NCBI RefSeq assembly: GCF_016765635.1
Contig: NZ_JAESVD010000006.1
Coordinates: forward strand, 186,001 to 250,000
Direction: 5' to 3'
DNA: 64,000 nucleotides
From: Shewanella schlegeliana
Lineage (GTDB): Bacteria > Pseudomonadota > Gammaproteobacteria > Enterobacterales > Shewanellaceae
Shown: piece after piece, positions 25,981-36,491 of the stretch
How positions within the stretch are numbered: position 1 is the stretch's first letter
How the letters are laid out: every line of letters begins with the position of its first letter
Made by a program: the position numbers and the translations under genes
Notes under the pieces: generated by a model
The model's database searches: none
Told to the model about the DNA's origin: nothing
The model's input: the letters and a program-made list of their open reading frames with translations, nothing else

Positions 25981-27555
25981 ATGATTAAAGATTTTATCCT
26001 TCCGGATATCGGCGAAGGCGTCGTCGAATGCGAGCTGGTTGAATGGTTAGTACAAGAGGGTGATACGGTTGTTGAAGATCAACCAATTGCCGATGTGATG
26101 ACAGACAAAGCCTTGGTGCAAATTCCTGCACCCAATGCTGGGGTGATCACCAAGTTATATTATGCCAAGGGTGAAACAGCCAAAGTGCATGCACCGCTTT
26201 ATTCTGTCGATGTTGAAGCTGACAGCGACTCCCAAGCTGCTGTCGTGGAGTTACAAGACGGTGTTAATAAAACGGTTGCAGAAAGTCGCTCTGCACCTGG
26301 TACCGAAATCGAAGAATTTTTGCTGCCCGATATTGGTGAGGGTATCGTTGAGTGTGAGCTGGTAGAGTGGTTAGTCAGCGAGGGGGATACGGTTAGCGAA
26401 GATCAACCGATTGCCGATGTGATGACGGATAAAGCACTGGTACAGATCCCAGCGATTAAAAATGGCAAGATAGTTAAGTTGCATGTTCGAAAGGGACAAC
26501 TTGCTAAGGTGCATGCGCCGTTGTTTGCCATTGAAGTAGAGGCTGAGCAGGTACAATCTGCTGCAGCATCCACTCAAGCCCTTGAGGTTAGCTCATCAAA
26601 TCAACCACTTGAAGCCGTACCTCAAGGAAAGGCGTTGGCAAGCCCGGCCGTTCGTCGTTTAGCTCGTTCATTGGATATCGATATCGCAACCGTTGCCGGT
26701 TCGGGTAAAAATGGCCGAGTTTATAAAGAAGATGTTCAGCGCCATCAGGCAAATTCGGGTAATTCATCTGCTATCGCCTCACCAGTAACTGAGAGCACAG
26801 CGCCAGTTACGCAGCAAACTATTGAAACTACACTACCTCAGTCAAAGCCTGCAGATCGCATTGAGCCAATTAAAGGCGTACGTGCTGTGATGGCGAAGAT
26901 GATGATGGAATCGGTATCGACAATTCCGCACTTTACCTACTGCGAAGAATTTGATCTAACCGAACTTGTTGCACTTCGCGAAAGCATGAAGAAAAAGTAC
27001 TCCAACGATGAGCTTAAGCTCACCATGATGCCTTTCTTCATGAAGTCGATGTCACTGGCATTGTCTCAGTTCCCAGATATGAATAGCCGCGTGAATCAAG
27101 ATTGCACTGAGCAAACCTATCTGGCTAGTCATAACATAGGTATGGCTGTGGACTCAAAGGTCGGTCTGTTAGTGCCTAATGTGAAAGATGTGCAAGATAA
27201 AACTATCTTACAGATCGCAGCCGAGATCACCCGTCTAACCAATGCTGCTCGCAGTGGGCGTGTATCTCCGGCGGATTTGAAAGGCGGTAGTATCTCTATT
27301 TCTAACATTGGCGCATTGGGTGGAACTGTAGCAACACCGATTATCAATAAACCTGAAGTGGCAATTGTGGCACTAGGTAAGCTGCAGGTGCTACCACGCT
27401 TTAATGATAAAGGTGAAGTTGAAGCACGAAAGATCATGCAAGTGAGCTGGTCAGGAGATCATCGTGTTATTGATGGTGGCACCATCGCACGCTTCTGTAA
27501 TCTATGGAAACTGTATCTTGAGCAGCCTCAAGAGATGTTGTTAGCGATGCAATAA
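25981..27555 (+). CDS. bkdB: Branched-chain 2-oxoacid dehydrogenase E2 with two lipoyl domains
   Basis: Dihydrolipoyl acyltransferase core, 524 residues. Two closely similar lipoyl domains occupy about 3-78 and 110-185, each with the lipoyl-lysine motif VMTDKALVQIP (Lys43 and Lys151). A peripheral-subunit-binding domain (ASPAVRRLARSLDIDI) lies at about 220-252, and the catalytic domain ends with SWSGDHRVIDGG (His494). Many branched-chain E2 proteins have only one lipoyl domain. AGGAG precedes the ATG. No E3 (lipoamide dehydrogenase) gene follows; a terminator does, so E3 is presumably shared with other complexes. Confidence 0.93.
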   Translation: MIKDFILPDIGEGVVECELVEWLVQEGDTVVEDQPIADVMTDKALVQIPAPNAGVITKLYYAKGETAKVHAPLYSVDVEADSDSQAAVVELQDGVNKTVAESRSAPGTEIEEFLLPDIGEGIVECELVEWLVSEGDTVSEDQPIADVMTDKALVQIPAIKNGKIVKLHVRKGQLAKVHAPLFAIEVEAEQVQSAAASTQALEVSSSNQPLEAVPQGKALASPAVRRLARSLDIDIATVAGSGKNGRVYKEDVQRHQANSGNSSAIASPVTESTAPVTQQTIETTLPQSKPADRIEPIKGVRAVMAKMMMESVSTIPHFTYCEEFDLTELVALRESMKKKYSNDELKLTMMPFFMKSMSLALSQFPDMNSRVNQDCTEQTYLASHNIGMAVDSKVGLLVPNVKDVQDKTILQIAAEITRLTNAARSGRVSPADLKGGSISISNIGALGGTVATPIINKPEVAIVALGKLQVLPRFNDKGEVEARKIMQVSWSGDHRVIDGGTIARFCNLWKLYLEQPQEMLLAMQ

Positions 27556-27575
27556 TCTGTAGTACACCGATACTC

Positions 27576-27602
27576 AAAGGCGCTAGCGATAGCGCCTTTT
27601 TT
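27576..27602 (+). terminator. Terminator of the bkd operon
   Basis: AAAGGCGCTA and TAGCGCCTTT form a perfect 10-bp stem around GCGA and run into T residues. Confidence 0.92.
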
Positions 27603-27686
27603 ATTGCGAGAACCGCTATAGGAGTTTTAAATTTGTGAACTATTCCGTATAATTCCGCTAATCTGTTATTGCCCATTGGTTGTATT

Positions 27687-28754
27687 ATGAGCGCGTTTGT
27701 ACCAAGTATCGAGACTATTGACTATCCTTTCCCGCCAAAACCTGTTCCTCTTTCAGATGTTGAGAAAGCGGAATCGAAAGCAAAAATTAAGCAGCTTTTA
27801 AAAGAGAAAGATGCGGTGCTTGTGGCGCATTACTATACCGACCCTGAGATCCAAGCACTGGCTGAAGAAACAGGCGGTTGTGTATCTGACTCATTGGAGA
27901 TGGCGCGCTTTGGTCGAGATCATCCTGCAAAAACGCTAATTGTTGCTGGGGTTAAGTTTATGGGGGAGACCGCAAAAATTCTCAGCCCAGAAAAAACCAT
28001 CCTAATGCCAACGCTTGAAGCGACTTGCTCTCTTGACCTTGGCTGTCCTATCGAGACATTCAATGAGTTTTGTGATGCACACCCCGATCATACCGTTGTT
28101 GTCTATGCCAATACCTCTGCAGCGGTAAAAGCGAGAGCGGACTGGGTTGTAACATCGAGCATTGCCCTAGAAATAGTTGAGCACTTAGACAGTGAAGGAA
28201 AGAAGATTATCTGGGGTCCAGACCGCCACTTAGGCAGTTACATCGCTAAGCAAACTGGTGCAGATATGCTCATGTGGCAGGGCGAATGTATCGTTCATGA
28301 CGAGTTTCAAGCTAAAGCACTACGCGAGTTGAAAAAGCTACATCCCAATGCGGCTGTATTAGTCCACCCAGAGTCGCCTGCAAGTGTGGTTGAACTCGCC
28401 GATGCGGTAGGCTCGACAAGTCAACTTATCAAAGCTGCACAAACCATGGATAATGATATGTTTATCGTGGCTACCGATAAAGGTATCTTCTATAAGATGC
28501 AGCAAGCGGCACCAGATAAGAATCTTATCGCGGCCCCTACCGGTGGCAATGGTGCAACTTGTAAGAGCTGTGCACATTGCCCTTGGATGGCGATGAATGG
28601 CTTGAAGGCTATTGAGAGCGCACTGCAAAACAGCGAGTCTCAACAACATGAGATCTTTGTCGATGACAGTCTACGTTTAGATGCGCTAAAGCCGCTAGAT
28701 AGAATGCTAAACTTTGCTCAAACGCTGAACATGAAAGTTAAAGGTAATGCATAA
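27687..28754 (+). CDS. nadA: Quinolinate synthase A
   Basis: Condenses iminoaspartate with dihydroxyacetone phosphate to quinolinate in NAD synthesis, using a [4Fe-4S] cluster. The 355 residues carry the three cluster-cysteine regions [22 protein letters not shown] and the late [10 protein letters not shown]. The start at 27687 ([15 protein letters not shown]) fits the family; an upstream in-frame start at 27669 would add six residues without a better ribosome site. It appears monocistronic, flanked by terminators on both sides. Confidence 0.95.
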   Translation: MSAFVPSIETIDYPFPPKPVPLSDVEKAESKAKIKQLLKEKDAVLVAHYYTDPEIQALAEETGGCVSDSLEMARFGRDHPAKTLIVAGVKFMGETAKILSPEKTILMPTLEATCSLDLGCPIETFNEFCDAHPDHTVVVYANTSAAVKARADWVVTSSIALEIVEHLDSEGKKIIWGPDRHLGSYIAKQTGADMLMWQGECIVHDEFQAKALRELKKLHPNAAVLVHPESPASVVELADAVGSTSQLIKAAQTMDNDMFIVATDKGIFYKMQQAAPDKNLIAAPTGGNGATCKSCAHCPWMAMNGLKAIESALQNSESQQHEIFVDDSLRLDALKPLDRMLNFAQTLNMKVKGNA

Positions 28755-28826
28755 GATTTAACCAATTATATCAAACCTTTATAAACCGACATTGATCACG
28801 TATCGATGAAAAACTTGATCTAGAAC

Positions 28827-28856
28827 AATAAGCCCGTTAATTCGGGCTTATTTTTT
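28827..28856 (+). terminator. Terminator after nadA
   Basis: AATAAGCCCG (28827-28836) and CGGGCTTATT (28843-28852) with a six-base loop, followed by T residues. Confidence 0.92.
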
Positions 28857-28945
28857 ATGTCAATTTTAAAAAAATATTTACCTATATCCAGTTTCGACTA
28901 TGCTAAGGCAACAAATAATAATATTTAAACAGGGTTGTTTAACAT

Positions 28946-30940
28946 ATGAAGCAAACTTGGATCGCTAATCTCAGCTTAAAGCAAAAATTTTTCATTCTTA
29001 TTCTCCCGCCGTTATTGATCTCGATCGTGTTTGGTGGCCTTTACGCTAAGACCCAATATCAACTGAAAAGTCAACTCACAGAAGTACTTGTGTTAAGTAA
29101 ATTGGCCGAAACCAATAGTAATTTGGTGCATGAGTTACAGAAAGAGCGGGGCATGAGTGCGGGATTTATCGGTTCAAAAGGCCAATCATTCGCACAAAAA
29201 TTACCGAAACAACAAAAAGATACCGACGCTTCTCTTAAGTCTTATCAGCAGTTTATCAATAGTAATGAGCTACCTAATACCTTTTCAACACAGATCGCAC
29301 GGGTTGATTCCCTTATTGCTCAGATCCCATCGATGCGTACGCGGGTTGCAAAACTGTCAGTTACGGTTGCCGATGAGGTTAAATTCTACACAGAACTCAA
29401 TGCGCTGCTACTCAGTATCGTTGACTTGACGGCGACCAATGCGGCAAACCAAGAGATAGCTATAAGAGCGGCAGCATTTTCTGCTTATCTTCAGATGAAG
29501 GAGAGAGCGGGTATTGAGCGCGCAGTTCTCAGTTCTACCTTTGGCAACCAAGGATTTAATGATGGGGTATACCGCCGCTTTGTGACCTTAGTTGCTGAGC
29601 AAGCCAGCTATCAAGAGCGCTTTCTAGCCTTGGCTGATGAGCAAACTAAGGCTGACTACCAAGCTTTGTTAAATGCTAAAGCCGTACAAGACGTTACACA
29701 GTATAGGAACATCGCTTTTAATCAATCAGCCTCAGAAATAGCCAGCCAAAAAGCTGAGCAGTGGTTTCAAACGTCTACTCAACGTATTGAGCTGGTGAGA
29801 AAATTTGAGCACGAACTGTCAAGTGCGCTGGTATTGGTTACGGAGCAGCGCTTATCAGCGGCCACACAAAGTTTTTATATCACCCTGTTAGGGTTATTGC
29901 TCGCAGCGAGTCTGGTACTGACGCTCTCTTTCTTTGTTCTACGCTATATTCATCGTAGCGTTGCTAATTTGCACAACAGTGTTACTCGAGCTAGGGCTGA
30001 CTTTGACCTTAGTATTCGTATAAAACAAAAGAGTAAAGATGAGTTTGGTGAATTGGCCGTAGCCTTTAATGAGATGATGTCGGACTTTGAACGTGTCATT
30101 GAGCATGTGCGTAAAAACTCGACCTCCTTATTAACGGCGGTGTCTAAGATGGAACAATACTCTACCCAACTGCGCCAAGATGTAGAGCTAGGCCATGGGG
30201 AAGCGGAGCAGGTTGCTTCTGCAATGACAGAAATGAGTGCAACCGTGGCTGAGATTGCGATTAATGCCGAGCGGGCATCAGAGGCATCCACTCAAGCCAG
30301 TACCGAAGCGAAAGAGGGCAATGATGAAGTCGGTCGTACCAGCGATGCTATAGGTGTACTCGCCGATGATATTCTCGACTCTGCCAAGGCATTGGAGCAA
30401 TTGGAGCAGGACATTCAAAATATTGTCGCCGTATCAGATGTCATTAGTGGTATCGCAGAGCAGACAAACCTTTTAGCACTCAATGCAGCAATTGAAGCGG
30501 CGCGAGCAGGCGAGTCCGGCAGAGGTTTTGCCGTCGTTGCCGATGAAGTGCGTGGTTTAGCACAGCGAGCTCAAACAGCGACTGGCGATATTAAGTCTAT
30601 GACGGATAAGCTACGTAGCGGTGCCAATACGGCTGTGTCGGCGATGGAGCGCGGCACTAAGCAAACAAACGAGAGCGTTATCGAAGCCAATAAAGCCAGC
30701 TCTGAACTGGATAAGATAGTTAATCATATCGGGGTCATTGAGAGTATGAACGAGCAGATCGCGGCAGCAACCCACGAACAAAGCGCTGTGGCAGAAGAGG
30801 TCAACAGGAACGCACTAAAAATTAGTGAGATCTATCTGCAAACCCACGGCGTAGCTGACCAGTTAAGCTCACTCACTGAACAGTTAGTTGAAGATACCGC
30901 CGAGATGTCTAAAGAGGTTCAAAAGTTCAAGTTAAGCTAA
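28946..30940 (+). CDS. Methyl-accepting chemotaxis protein with NIT sensor domain
   Basis: Transmembrane chemoreceptor of 664 residues. A first membrane segment lies at about 13-30. The periplasmic region to about 305 has the start typical of the NIT (nitrate/nitrite-sensing) family, [20 protein letters not shown], repeated in part as [20 protein letters not shown] second membrane segment (about 308-332) leads to a HAMP domain and the cytoplasmic signalling tip around residues 500-535 ([20 protein letters not shown]). Ligand is inferred from domain family only. No C-terminal CheR/CheB tether pentapeptide is seen. It is preceded by the nadA terminator and stands alone. Confidence 0.9.
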   Translation: MKQTWIANLSLKQKFFILILPPLLISIVFGGLYAKTQYQLKSQLTEVLVLSKLAETNSNLVHELQKERGMSAGFIGSKGQSFAQKLPKQQKDTDASLKSYQQFINSNELPNTFSTQIARVDSLIAQIPSMRTRVAKLSVTVADEVKFYTELNALLLSIVDLTATNAANQEIAIRAAAFSAYLQMKERAGIERAVLSSTFGNQGFNDGVYRRFVTLVAEQASYQERFLALADEQTKADYQALLNAKAVQDVTQYRNIAFNQSASEIASQKAEQWFQTSTQRIELVRKFEHELSSALVLVTEQRLSAATQSFYITLLGLLLAASLVLTLSFFVLRYIHRSVANLHNSVTRARADFDLSIRIKQKSKDEFGELAVAFNEMMSDFERVIEHVRKNSTSLLTAVSKMEQYSTQLRQDVELGHGEAEQVASAMTEMSATVAEIAINAERASEASTQASTEAKEGNDEVGRTSDAIGVLADDILDSAKALEQLEQDIQNIVAVSDVISGIAEQTNLLALNAAIEAARAGESGRGFAVVADEVRGLAQRAQTATGDIKSMTDKLRSGANTAVSAMERGTKQTNESVIEANKASSELDKIVNHIGVIESMNEQIAAATHEQSAVAEEVNRNALKISEIYLQTHGVADQLSSLTEQLVEDTAEMSKEVQKFKLS

Positions 30941-31117
30941 TCCTTTCGATAAAAGGAGGTTAACTGGCTAGCAAATACGCAAACGTTTGAGAATACGGCT
31001 ATTTGGCTTGACGCAATAGGGGCTTTTCAGTAAAGTAGCGCTCCGTTGATAGCCAATTGTCCCTGTTAGGGTAATTGCTTCAATCGTGATGATTACTCAC
31101 GTAAAAGTAATTAGTTT

Positions 31118-31207
31118 GGTGAGCTGGCTGAGTGGCTGAAGGCGCACGCCTGGAAAGTGTGTTTAGGTTAATCCCTAACGAGAGTTCGAATCTCTCGCTC
31201 ACCGCCA
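31118..31207 (+). tRNA. serX: tRNA-Ser (anticodon GGA)
   Basis: A 90-base class II tRNA with encoded CCA. Acceptor arms GGTGAGC and GCTCACC pair; the anticodon stem CACGC/GTGTG encloses the loop CTGGAAA with anticodon GGA at 31152-31154, reading UCC/UCU serine codons. A long variable arm and the T-loop GTTCGAATC are present. No integrated element was seen at its 3' end. Confidence 0.95.
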
Positions 31208-31214
31208 AATTCTG

Positions 31215-31247
31215 AAAAGCCCGTTATCGAAAGATAACGGGCTTTTT
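31215..31247 (+). terminator. Terminator after tRNA-Ser
   Basis: AAAAGCCCGTTATC and GATAACGGGCTTTTT form a perfect stem closed by a GAAA tetraloop, with the T run included. Confidence 0.95.
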
Positions 31248-31278
31248 GCTGTCTGGCTTTTATACCTCCGCTCTTGCG

Positions 31279-31901
31279 CTAACGCTTTACATTATAATCG
31301 AAAAATTTTCTGCGTAGAGGCCCACTGCTATTGGCACTTACCTTATTTTGATGTGTATGTTCTTCCCAGCAAGCGACCTTTCTTCCTCTGTTCAGATGAG
31401 GAAACTGTGGTTTGCCTTCGATCTCTTTCCCTAGAAACGTAAGTAACTTGGTTAAGCTCTCTTCATGACTGATATTAATCTGAATCAGATCATCTCGACC
31501 ATTAAAGTAGTTGAGAACCTGTTGTTTATGGCGCAAGTAACACATCTCTAGGTGAGCAGAGGCATCTGGAGTATCTGTTTTGTCTAAATCGAATGTATGG
31601 GTAAAGCTGCGCTTTAGTACTGGGTGAAATGTCCCTGTTATTGGGGCTAGATGGGTCTTCATCTTATTAATCAGCATCTGCATTGAGGGCAGCCACAGTG
31701 ATAAGTCGCGCTCTAGGTAAACAAATTTAGAGTGTGGGAATAGCTTATCTAACTCTTGGTAATCACAAAAACAGGGGGCATCAGAAATGATATCGGCTAG
31801 ATGAACGCAGTATGGGCAACCTTAAAACCATAATCTAACATGGCTACACTGATACTCGTGGTGCCCGTTCGTGGTAAGCCAATAATAAAAACTTTGTTCA
31901 T
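31279..31901 (-). pseudogene. Frameshifted sulfotransferase-family gene
   Basis: The ATG at 31901 begins MNKVFIIGLPRTGTTSISVA, with the P-loop for PAPS-like binding (PRTGTTS), but the frame meets TAG at 31797-31799 after KVAHTAFI. The other frame continues at once with LADIISDAPCFCDYQELDKL, then FVYLERDLSLWLPSM and a full C terminus ending at 31279. Together they give one sulfotransferase-like protein lacking about seven residues at the joint, which suggests an out-of-frame deletion near 31797-31803. It lies downstream of cls on the same strand. A sequencing error is the alternative; a restart at ATG 31683 would lack the P-loop. Confidence 0.75.
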
Positions 31902-31977
31902 GACAATCCAAATGATGTCGCGCCCAAAATTGACCAGACGCGACGGAAGGCTTAGTTTTGTGTTGAAAACCGACGAG

Positions 31978-33435
31978 TTAGAGTAGTGGGCTAAATAAAT
32001 AGAAAATACGTTCAGCCGCACGGCTCGGCAGTGAGCGCTTTTGCCACTGCTCGGCACATAGCTGATTGCAATTTTTTAAATAGTCCTGCTGTACCTGCTC
32101 AAGCTTTTGCGTAAAGCCTAGGTTATCCACTGCAAGGGTTACCTCAAAGTTAAGCCATAAGCTACGCATATCCCAGTTTACAGTACCAATTAAACAGTGA
32201 TTGCTATCGATGACGACCGACTTAGTGTGCAGTAAGCCGCCTTCAAATCGATGTATATTAACACCAGCCTCTAACAACTCGCTAAAAAACGCGCGACTAG
32301 CCCACTCAACCATCAATGAGTCATTTTTATCGGGAACGATAAGGTCTACCTTCACATTCCGCTGTGCGGCGATAATCAGCGCCATATGTAGGTTATCACT
32401 CGGTACAAAGTAGGGAGTCGTGATAACGATACTCTTTGAAGCCTGATAGATGCTTTGCAGCAGTACTCGGTGGATCACCTCTTCGCGCATACCGGGCCCT
32501 GAGGGGATCACCTGCACCAAATCAGTGATCTCACTGTCCTCATGAGACAAACATTTTGGTTGCTCGGGTAAAAAACGTTCATTGGTTTCTACTTCCCAGT
32601 CCCAAGCATGAATGCTATTGAGCACGGGTACCGAGGTCCCTGTGATCCGGACCATCACATCAATCCACTCACCGACACCGGCATCTTGATTGAAATACTT
32701 GGGATCAACGAGGTTCATCGAGCCCGTGTAGGCAATTTTGTTGTCTATTACGACAATTTTTCGATGTAATCTAAGATCCAAACGCCTAAAGAACATACGG
32801 AAAGGTGAAACTTGCAGTGCACTGATCACCTCAATGCCACTTTTTTTCATTAGTTTTGGCCATGGACTCTTGAAAAAATGTCTACTGCCTGCTGCATCGA
32901 GTAATAAACGAACTTTCACACCTCTTTCAGCGCTGTTTATCAAGGCTTCGGCCACATCGTCTGCACGGCCACCAGGATGCCAAATATAAAACTCAAGCAA
33001 AATAGTCTCTTGTGCCTGCTCAATGTCTTCGATTAGGTTTGACAGAATTTCGTAAGTTTCACTGCAAAGAGTCAGGTGGTTATCGGCTAACGCGGGGATC
33101 CCAATCTGTTTTTCGCATATCGCACTGATTGGCTGACCATAGAGGCTAGCAACATGGGGTCGGTATTGTCGATATTCATAGAGCTTCTTAAACCACTCTC
33201 CATAAGGTTTGAACATAAGCTCTGCACGTACAGCCCTTTTTTTGCCTAGGTTCAATTCACCAAATAGAAGGTAAGCGAAAGCCCCACCTAAAGGAACGAT
33301 ATAGATGATCATTAACCAGGCCAAAGAGACGCCAATAGAGCGTCGTTTGGCCACGACTCTTATGCTAATACCAGCAATGATGAGCCAATAAAGAAATACC
33401 CCAGCTATGGTCAGAAGCTGATAAAATTCATACAT
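31978..33435 (-). CDS. cls: Cardiolipin synthase A
   Basis: Phospholipase-D-superfamily membrane enzyme joining two phosphatidylglycerols to cardiolipin. From the ATG at 33435 it has 485 residues, matching E. coli ClsA (486). Two membrane segments lie at about 5-28 and 38-58. Both HKD motifs are present: LHRKIVVIDNKIAYTGSMN and LHTKSVVIDSNHCLIGTVN. The C terminus AERIFYLFSPLL is like that of ClsA. A TTG 13 codons upstream (33474) is less likely because it lacks a ribosome site. Confidence 0.95.
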   Translation of the reverse strand: MYEFYQLLTIAGVFLYWLIIAGISIRVVAKRRSIGVSLAWLMIIYIVPLGGAFAYLLFGELNLGKKRAVRAELMFKPYGEWFKKLYEYRQYRPHVASLYGQPISAICEKQIGIPALADNHLTLCSETYEILSNLIEDIEQAQETILLEFYIWHPGGRADDVAEALINSAERGVKVRLLLDAAGSRHFFKSPWPKLMKKSGIEVISALQVSPFRMFFRRLDLRLHRKIVVIDNKIAYTGSMNLVDPKYFNQDAGVGEWIDVMVRITGTSVPVLNSIHAWDWEVETNERFLPEQPKCLSHEDSEITDLVQVIPSGPGMREEVIHRVLLQSIYQASKSIVITTPYFVPSDNLHMALIIAAQRNVKVDLIVPDKNDSLMVEWASRAFFSELLEAGVNIHRFEGGLLHTKSVVIDSNHCLIGTVNWDMRSLWLNFEVTLAVDNLGFTQKLEQVQQDYLKNCNQLCAEQWQKRSLPSRAAERIFYLFSPLL

Positions 33436-33602
33436 GTTGTGTTTGATGGTCGTACCCTTAGTCGCTAATGTCAAAAAGGTGTCACAAAACGCTGACCTTA
33501 GCTAACCAACCTCTTGTTTGAATGATTATGTGACTAACACTAATAAGCCATTATAATGAAAAGATTACTTTAAATCTAAGTACAGAGTTGAATAAGTCCA
33601 TT

Positions 33603-34484
33603 ATGGCGAAAATTATCCGCAAACTTCTTCTAATATCGCTGATCGCTACTGCTGCTGTGGCTGTGTACGTGTATGACGCCTCAGTGATCCCAACCGATGA
33701 CACCTTGGTTACCAACCTTGACCGTCCCGTCCAATCGGCGCAGTGCATGACACAGGCTCCAGATGGGGTGTTAGATAGATATGGTAAGCTTGATGTCACT
33801 ACATGGAACTTATATAAACAGAAGGGCGATGGCTGGGAGGAAACATTAAAGCAATTGGTAGACCGTTCAGATCTGTTGCTACTGCAGGAAGCTCAATTAA
33901 CGGGGGCGCTAAATGACTTCATCAACTCGCTCAAACTAAATATGTTACTTGCTAAGGCCTTTAATTTTTCTGGCGTTCCTGTAGGGGTCATGAACTTGTC
34001 TAGAGAGTCAGCGGTGAGCAGCTGTGTTTTTAGGAAGGCTGAGCCCTATATAAAATATCCTAAGTCTATGTTGATTTCATATTATTTATTATCGGATAGC
34101 AGCCAACTGTTGGTGATTAATATTCACAGTATTAATTTTACCTTTGGAACTGAAGACTACAAAGCACAACTTGGAGTGGTTGAGCAAGCGATAAAGGAGC
34201 ATCAAGGCCCAATTGTCTTTGCCGGTGATATGAATACTTGGAGTGATGAGCGAGGGGAGGTCATTAACCAGTTGGTACGTCAAATGGGGCTTCAAGAAGC
34301 CATCCCGAGTGTCGACTCTAGAAGTAAAGTGCTTGGTCACAATCTCGACCATATCTTTTATCGTGGCTTAGAGTTGGTTAAAGCGGAGTCAATTTTGACC
34401 TCTAGCTCTGATCATAATCCGGTTAAAGCTTATTTCAGATTAAAGAAACAATACCCCGTGAAAAAAACTAACCCTGAAAGCTAA
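33603..34484 (+). CDS. YafD-like endonuclease/exonuclease/phosphatase-fold protein
   Basis: A 293-residue protein with an N-terminal signal anchor (KLLLISLIATAAVAVYVYDA) and an exonuclease-endonuclease-phosphatase domain. Visible motifs are TTWNLYKQKG, LLLLQEAQLTG (metal-binding Glu), VINIHSINF, GDMNTWSDER and the catalytic SSSDHNPVKAYF. It resembles E. coli YafD, whose substrate is unsettled. The ATG at 33603 is taken; an in-frame TTG at 33588 is an alternative. It is divergent from cls, with a 167-base gap. Confidence 0.85.
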   Translation: MAKIIRKLLLISLIATAAVAVYVYDASVIPTDDTLVTNLDRPVQSAQCMTQAPDGVLDRYGKLDVTTWNLYKQKGDGWEETLKQLVDRSDLLLLQEAQLTGALNDFINSLKLNMLLAKAFNFSGVPVGVMNLSRESAVSSCVFRKAEPYIKYPKSMLISYYLLSDSSQLLVINIHSINFTFGTEDYKAQLGVVEQAIKEHQGPIVFAGDMNTWSDERGEVINQLVRQMGLQEAIPSVDSRSKVLGHNLDHIFYRGLELVKAESILTSSSDHNPVKAYFRLKKQYPVKKTNPES

Positions 34485-34550
34485 TTCATAGAGCGGGTTC
34501 AGCAAGTTTACATTGCAAACTAACTCGACAAACTAAATACAGGAATAACT

Positions 34551-36491
34551 ATGGATAACGCCCATGCGTTACTAAGCCGCTACTTTGGATTTGACCAGTT
34601 TCGCGAGGGACAGCATGAGGTTGTCCAAAATATTTTAAATGGTCATAGCGCAGCTGCAATTTTTCCAACGGGATCGGGAAAATCTTTGTGTTACCAACTA
34701 CCCGCTTTAGCTTTACCTCATTTAACTTTAGTGGTGTCGCCACTGCTTGCATTGATGGATGATCAGTTACAGTTTCTGCAAAATAGGGGGATTGCAGCTG
34801 CGTCTATTGACTCGACTCAAACTAATGAGCAAGCAAGTGCCGTTATCGAAGGAGTAACAGCGGGACGAATTAAGATCTTAATGATTTCGGTAGAGCGTCT
34901 AAACAATGAACGTTTTAGACGTTTTATCGCATCAGTGCCTATCTCTATGTTAGTGATCGACGAAGCACACTGTATCTCCGAATGGGGACATAACTTTAGG
35001 CCTGATTATTTGAAACTTCCGGCCTATCAAAGGCAACTTAAGATCCCCCAAGTCTTGCTGCTGACAGCCACTGCGACACCTAAGGTGATTGAGGATATGG
35101 GTAAGAAGTTCTCCATAGAGCGTCAATGCGTCACCTTGACAGGGTTTTATCGGCCGAATCTTAACCTACAGGCCGTCGGGATCCCGTCTTGCGATAAGCT
35201 ATCTTACCTCTACCAATGGCTTGAGGCGAAAAAAGGGCTCAGTGGTATTGTTTATGTGACACTACAGCAGACTGCTGAGTTTGTTGCAAATGAATTAGTC
35301 AAAGCGGGGTTTGCGGCGCTGGCTTATCATGCTGGCATGGATAGCGATAGACGTAAAATTATTCAGTGTCAGTTTATGAAAGGTGAGGTGCCCATTATTG
35401 TGGCTACCATCGCTTTTGGTATGGGAATAGATAAGAGCGATATTCGGTTTGTTGCCCACTATGATCTGCCTAAATCGATTGAGAATTACGCCCAAGAGAT
35501 AGGTCGCGCTGGACGTGATGGTTTAAGCTCTGATTGCTTGGTTCTCGCTAACAGGGACAATCTTAATGTACTCGAAAACTTCGTCTATGGTGATACGCCA
35601 GAGCTGAGTGCCATCGAATTTGTCATAAAGGAGATTAAGCGTGATTCCCAAAATAATGGCGTGTGGGAACTTATGCTAAACCCCTTGTCTAGTGCTTCTA
35701 ACATTCGGATTTTAAGTTTAAAAACCCTTTTGGTGTATTTAGAGATGTTAAAGGTTCTCAAGCCGAAATACAGTTACTTCGCCGAATATCGATTTAAATT
35801 ACTTTGTCCTATCGAAGAGTTGTTAGCCAAGTTTGATCCAGATAGGCAAGTTTTTATCAACGCCGTTATCGATAGTTCACAAAAAGCCAAGCTTTGGTAT
35901 AGCGCAAATTTTGAAGTTCTTGAGCAAAAAGTGCCAAACAGTAGGGATCGGGCAATTAAGGCTCTCGATTATCTTCACCAAAAGCAACTCATTGAATTAC
36001 AAAGCAAACAGTTAACTCAAGTTTATCAAGTTTTCAGCGATAATCTCGATGATTCAATCGCACTAAAGTTGTTTAATCGATTTAGTGTAAAAGAGCAGAG
36101 TGAAATTAGGCGGATAAATCAACTTGTAGACTATTTTGATAGTGAGTCATGTTTAAGCCTACAACTAGCACAATACTTTGCCGACCCCCGTTTAACGCAG
36201 CCCTGCGGTCACTGTAGTGTATGTAGTGGTCACAGTGCTAAGCTTCCACCTTCGGTTATTCTAAGACCTTTGAATCAATTTGACTTCAATGAACTGTGTA
36301 ATGAAGCAATAAACAGACTTGGTAAGCATCTAACACCTGTGTTACTCACTCGTTTTCTATGTGGTTTAACGACACCGATTTTTACTAAATTAAAAATGCG
36401 TCAAGTGAAAGGATTCAGTCGATTTGAGCAGTATCGTTTTGCCGATGTACTGTTATGGGCCGAAGCAAATTTACCGTCTTCATCTTGCTGA
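34551..36491 (+). CDS. RecQ-family DNA helicase without HRDC domain
   Basis: A 646-residue superfamily II helicase. It shows FGFDQFREGQ at the start, Walker A FPTGSGKSLCYQLP (residues 38-51), DEAHCISEWGHNFRPDY near 138, TATATPKV, and motif VI QEIGRAGRDG near 320. A zinc-binding region follows with one Cys then CGHCSVC (about 530-560). The C terminus is not the usual HRDC domain; it has about 90 residues with RPLNQFDFNELCNEAINRLG that I do not recognise. This suggests a RecQ paralogue rather than the canonical RecQ. It may share a transcript with the preceding YafD-like gene (66-base gap). Confidence 0.88.
   Translation: MDNAHALLSRYFGFDQFREGQHEVVQNILNGHSAAAIFPTGSGKSLCYQLPALALPHLTLVVSPLLALMDDQLQFLQNRGIAAASIDSTQTNEQASAVIEGVTAGRIKILMISVERLNNERFRRFIASVPISMLVIDEAHCISEWGHNFRPDYLKLPAYQRQLKIPQVLLLTATATPKVIEDMGKKFSIERQCVTLTGFYRPNLNLQAVGIPSCDKLSYLYQWLEAKKGLSGIVYVTLQQTAEFVANELVKAGFAALAYHAGMDSDRRKIIQCQFMKGEVPIIVATIAFGMGIDKSDIRFVAHYDLPKSIENYAQEIGRAGRDGLSSDCLVLANRDNLNVLENFVYGDTPELSAIEFVIKEIKRDSQNNGVWELMLNPLSSASNIRILSLKTLLVYLEMLKVLKPKYSYFAEYRFKLLCPIEELLAKFDPDRQVFINAVIDSSQKAKLWYSANFEVLEQKVPNSRDRAIKALDYLHQKQLIELQSKQLTQVYQVFSDNLDDSIALKLFNRFSVKEQSEIRRINQLVDYFDSESCLSLQLAQYFADPRLTQPCGHCSVCSGHSAKLPPSVILRPLNQFDFNELCNEAINRLGKHLTPVLLTRFLCGLTTPIFTKLKMRQVKGFSRFEQYRFADVLLWAEANLPSSSC

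Noticed and set aside
31118..31300. Genomic island at tRNA-Ser
   Set aside because: No integrase, no repeat of the tRNA 3' end and no change in gene character were seen; only a broken sulfotransferase follows.
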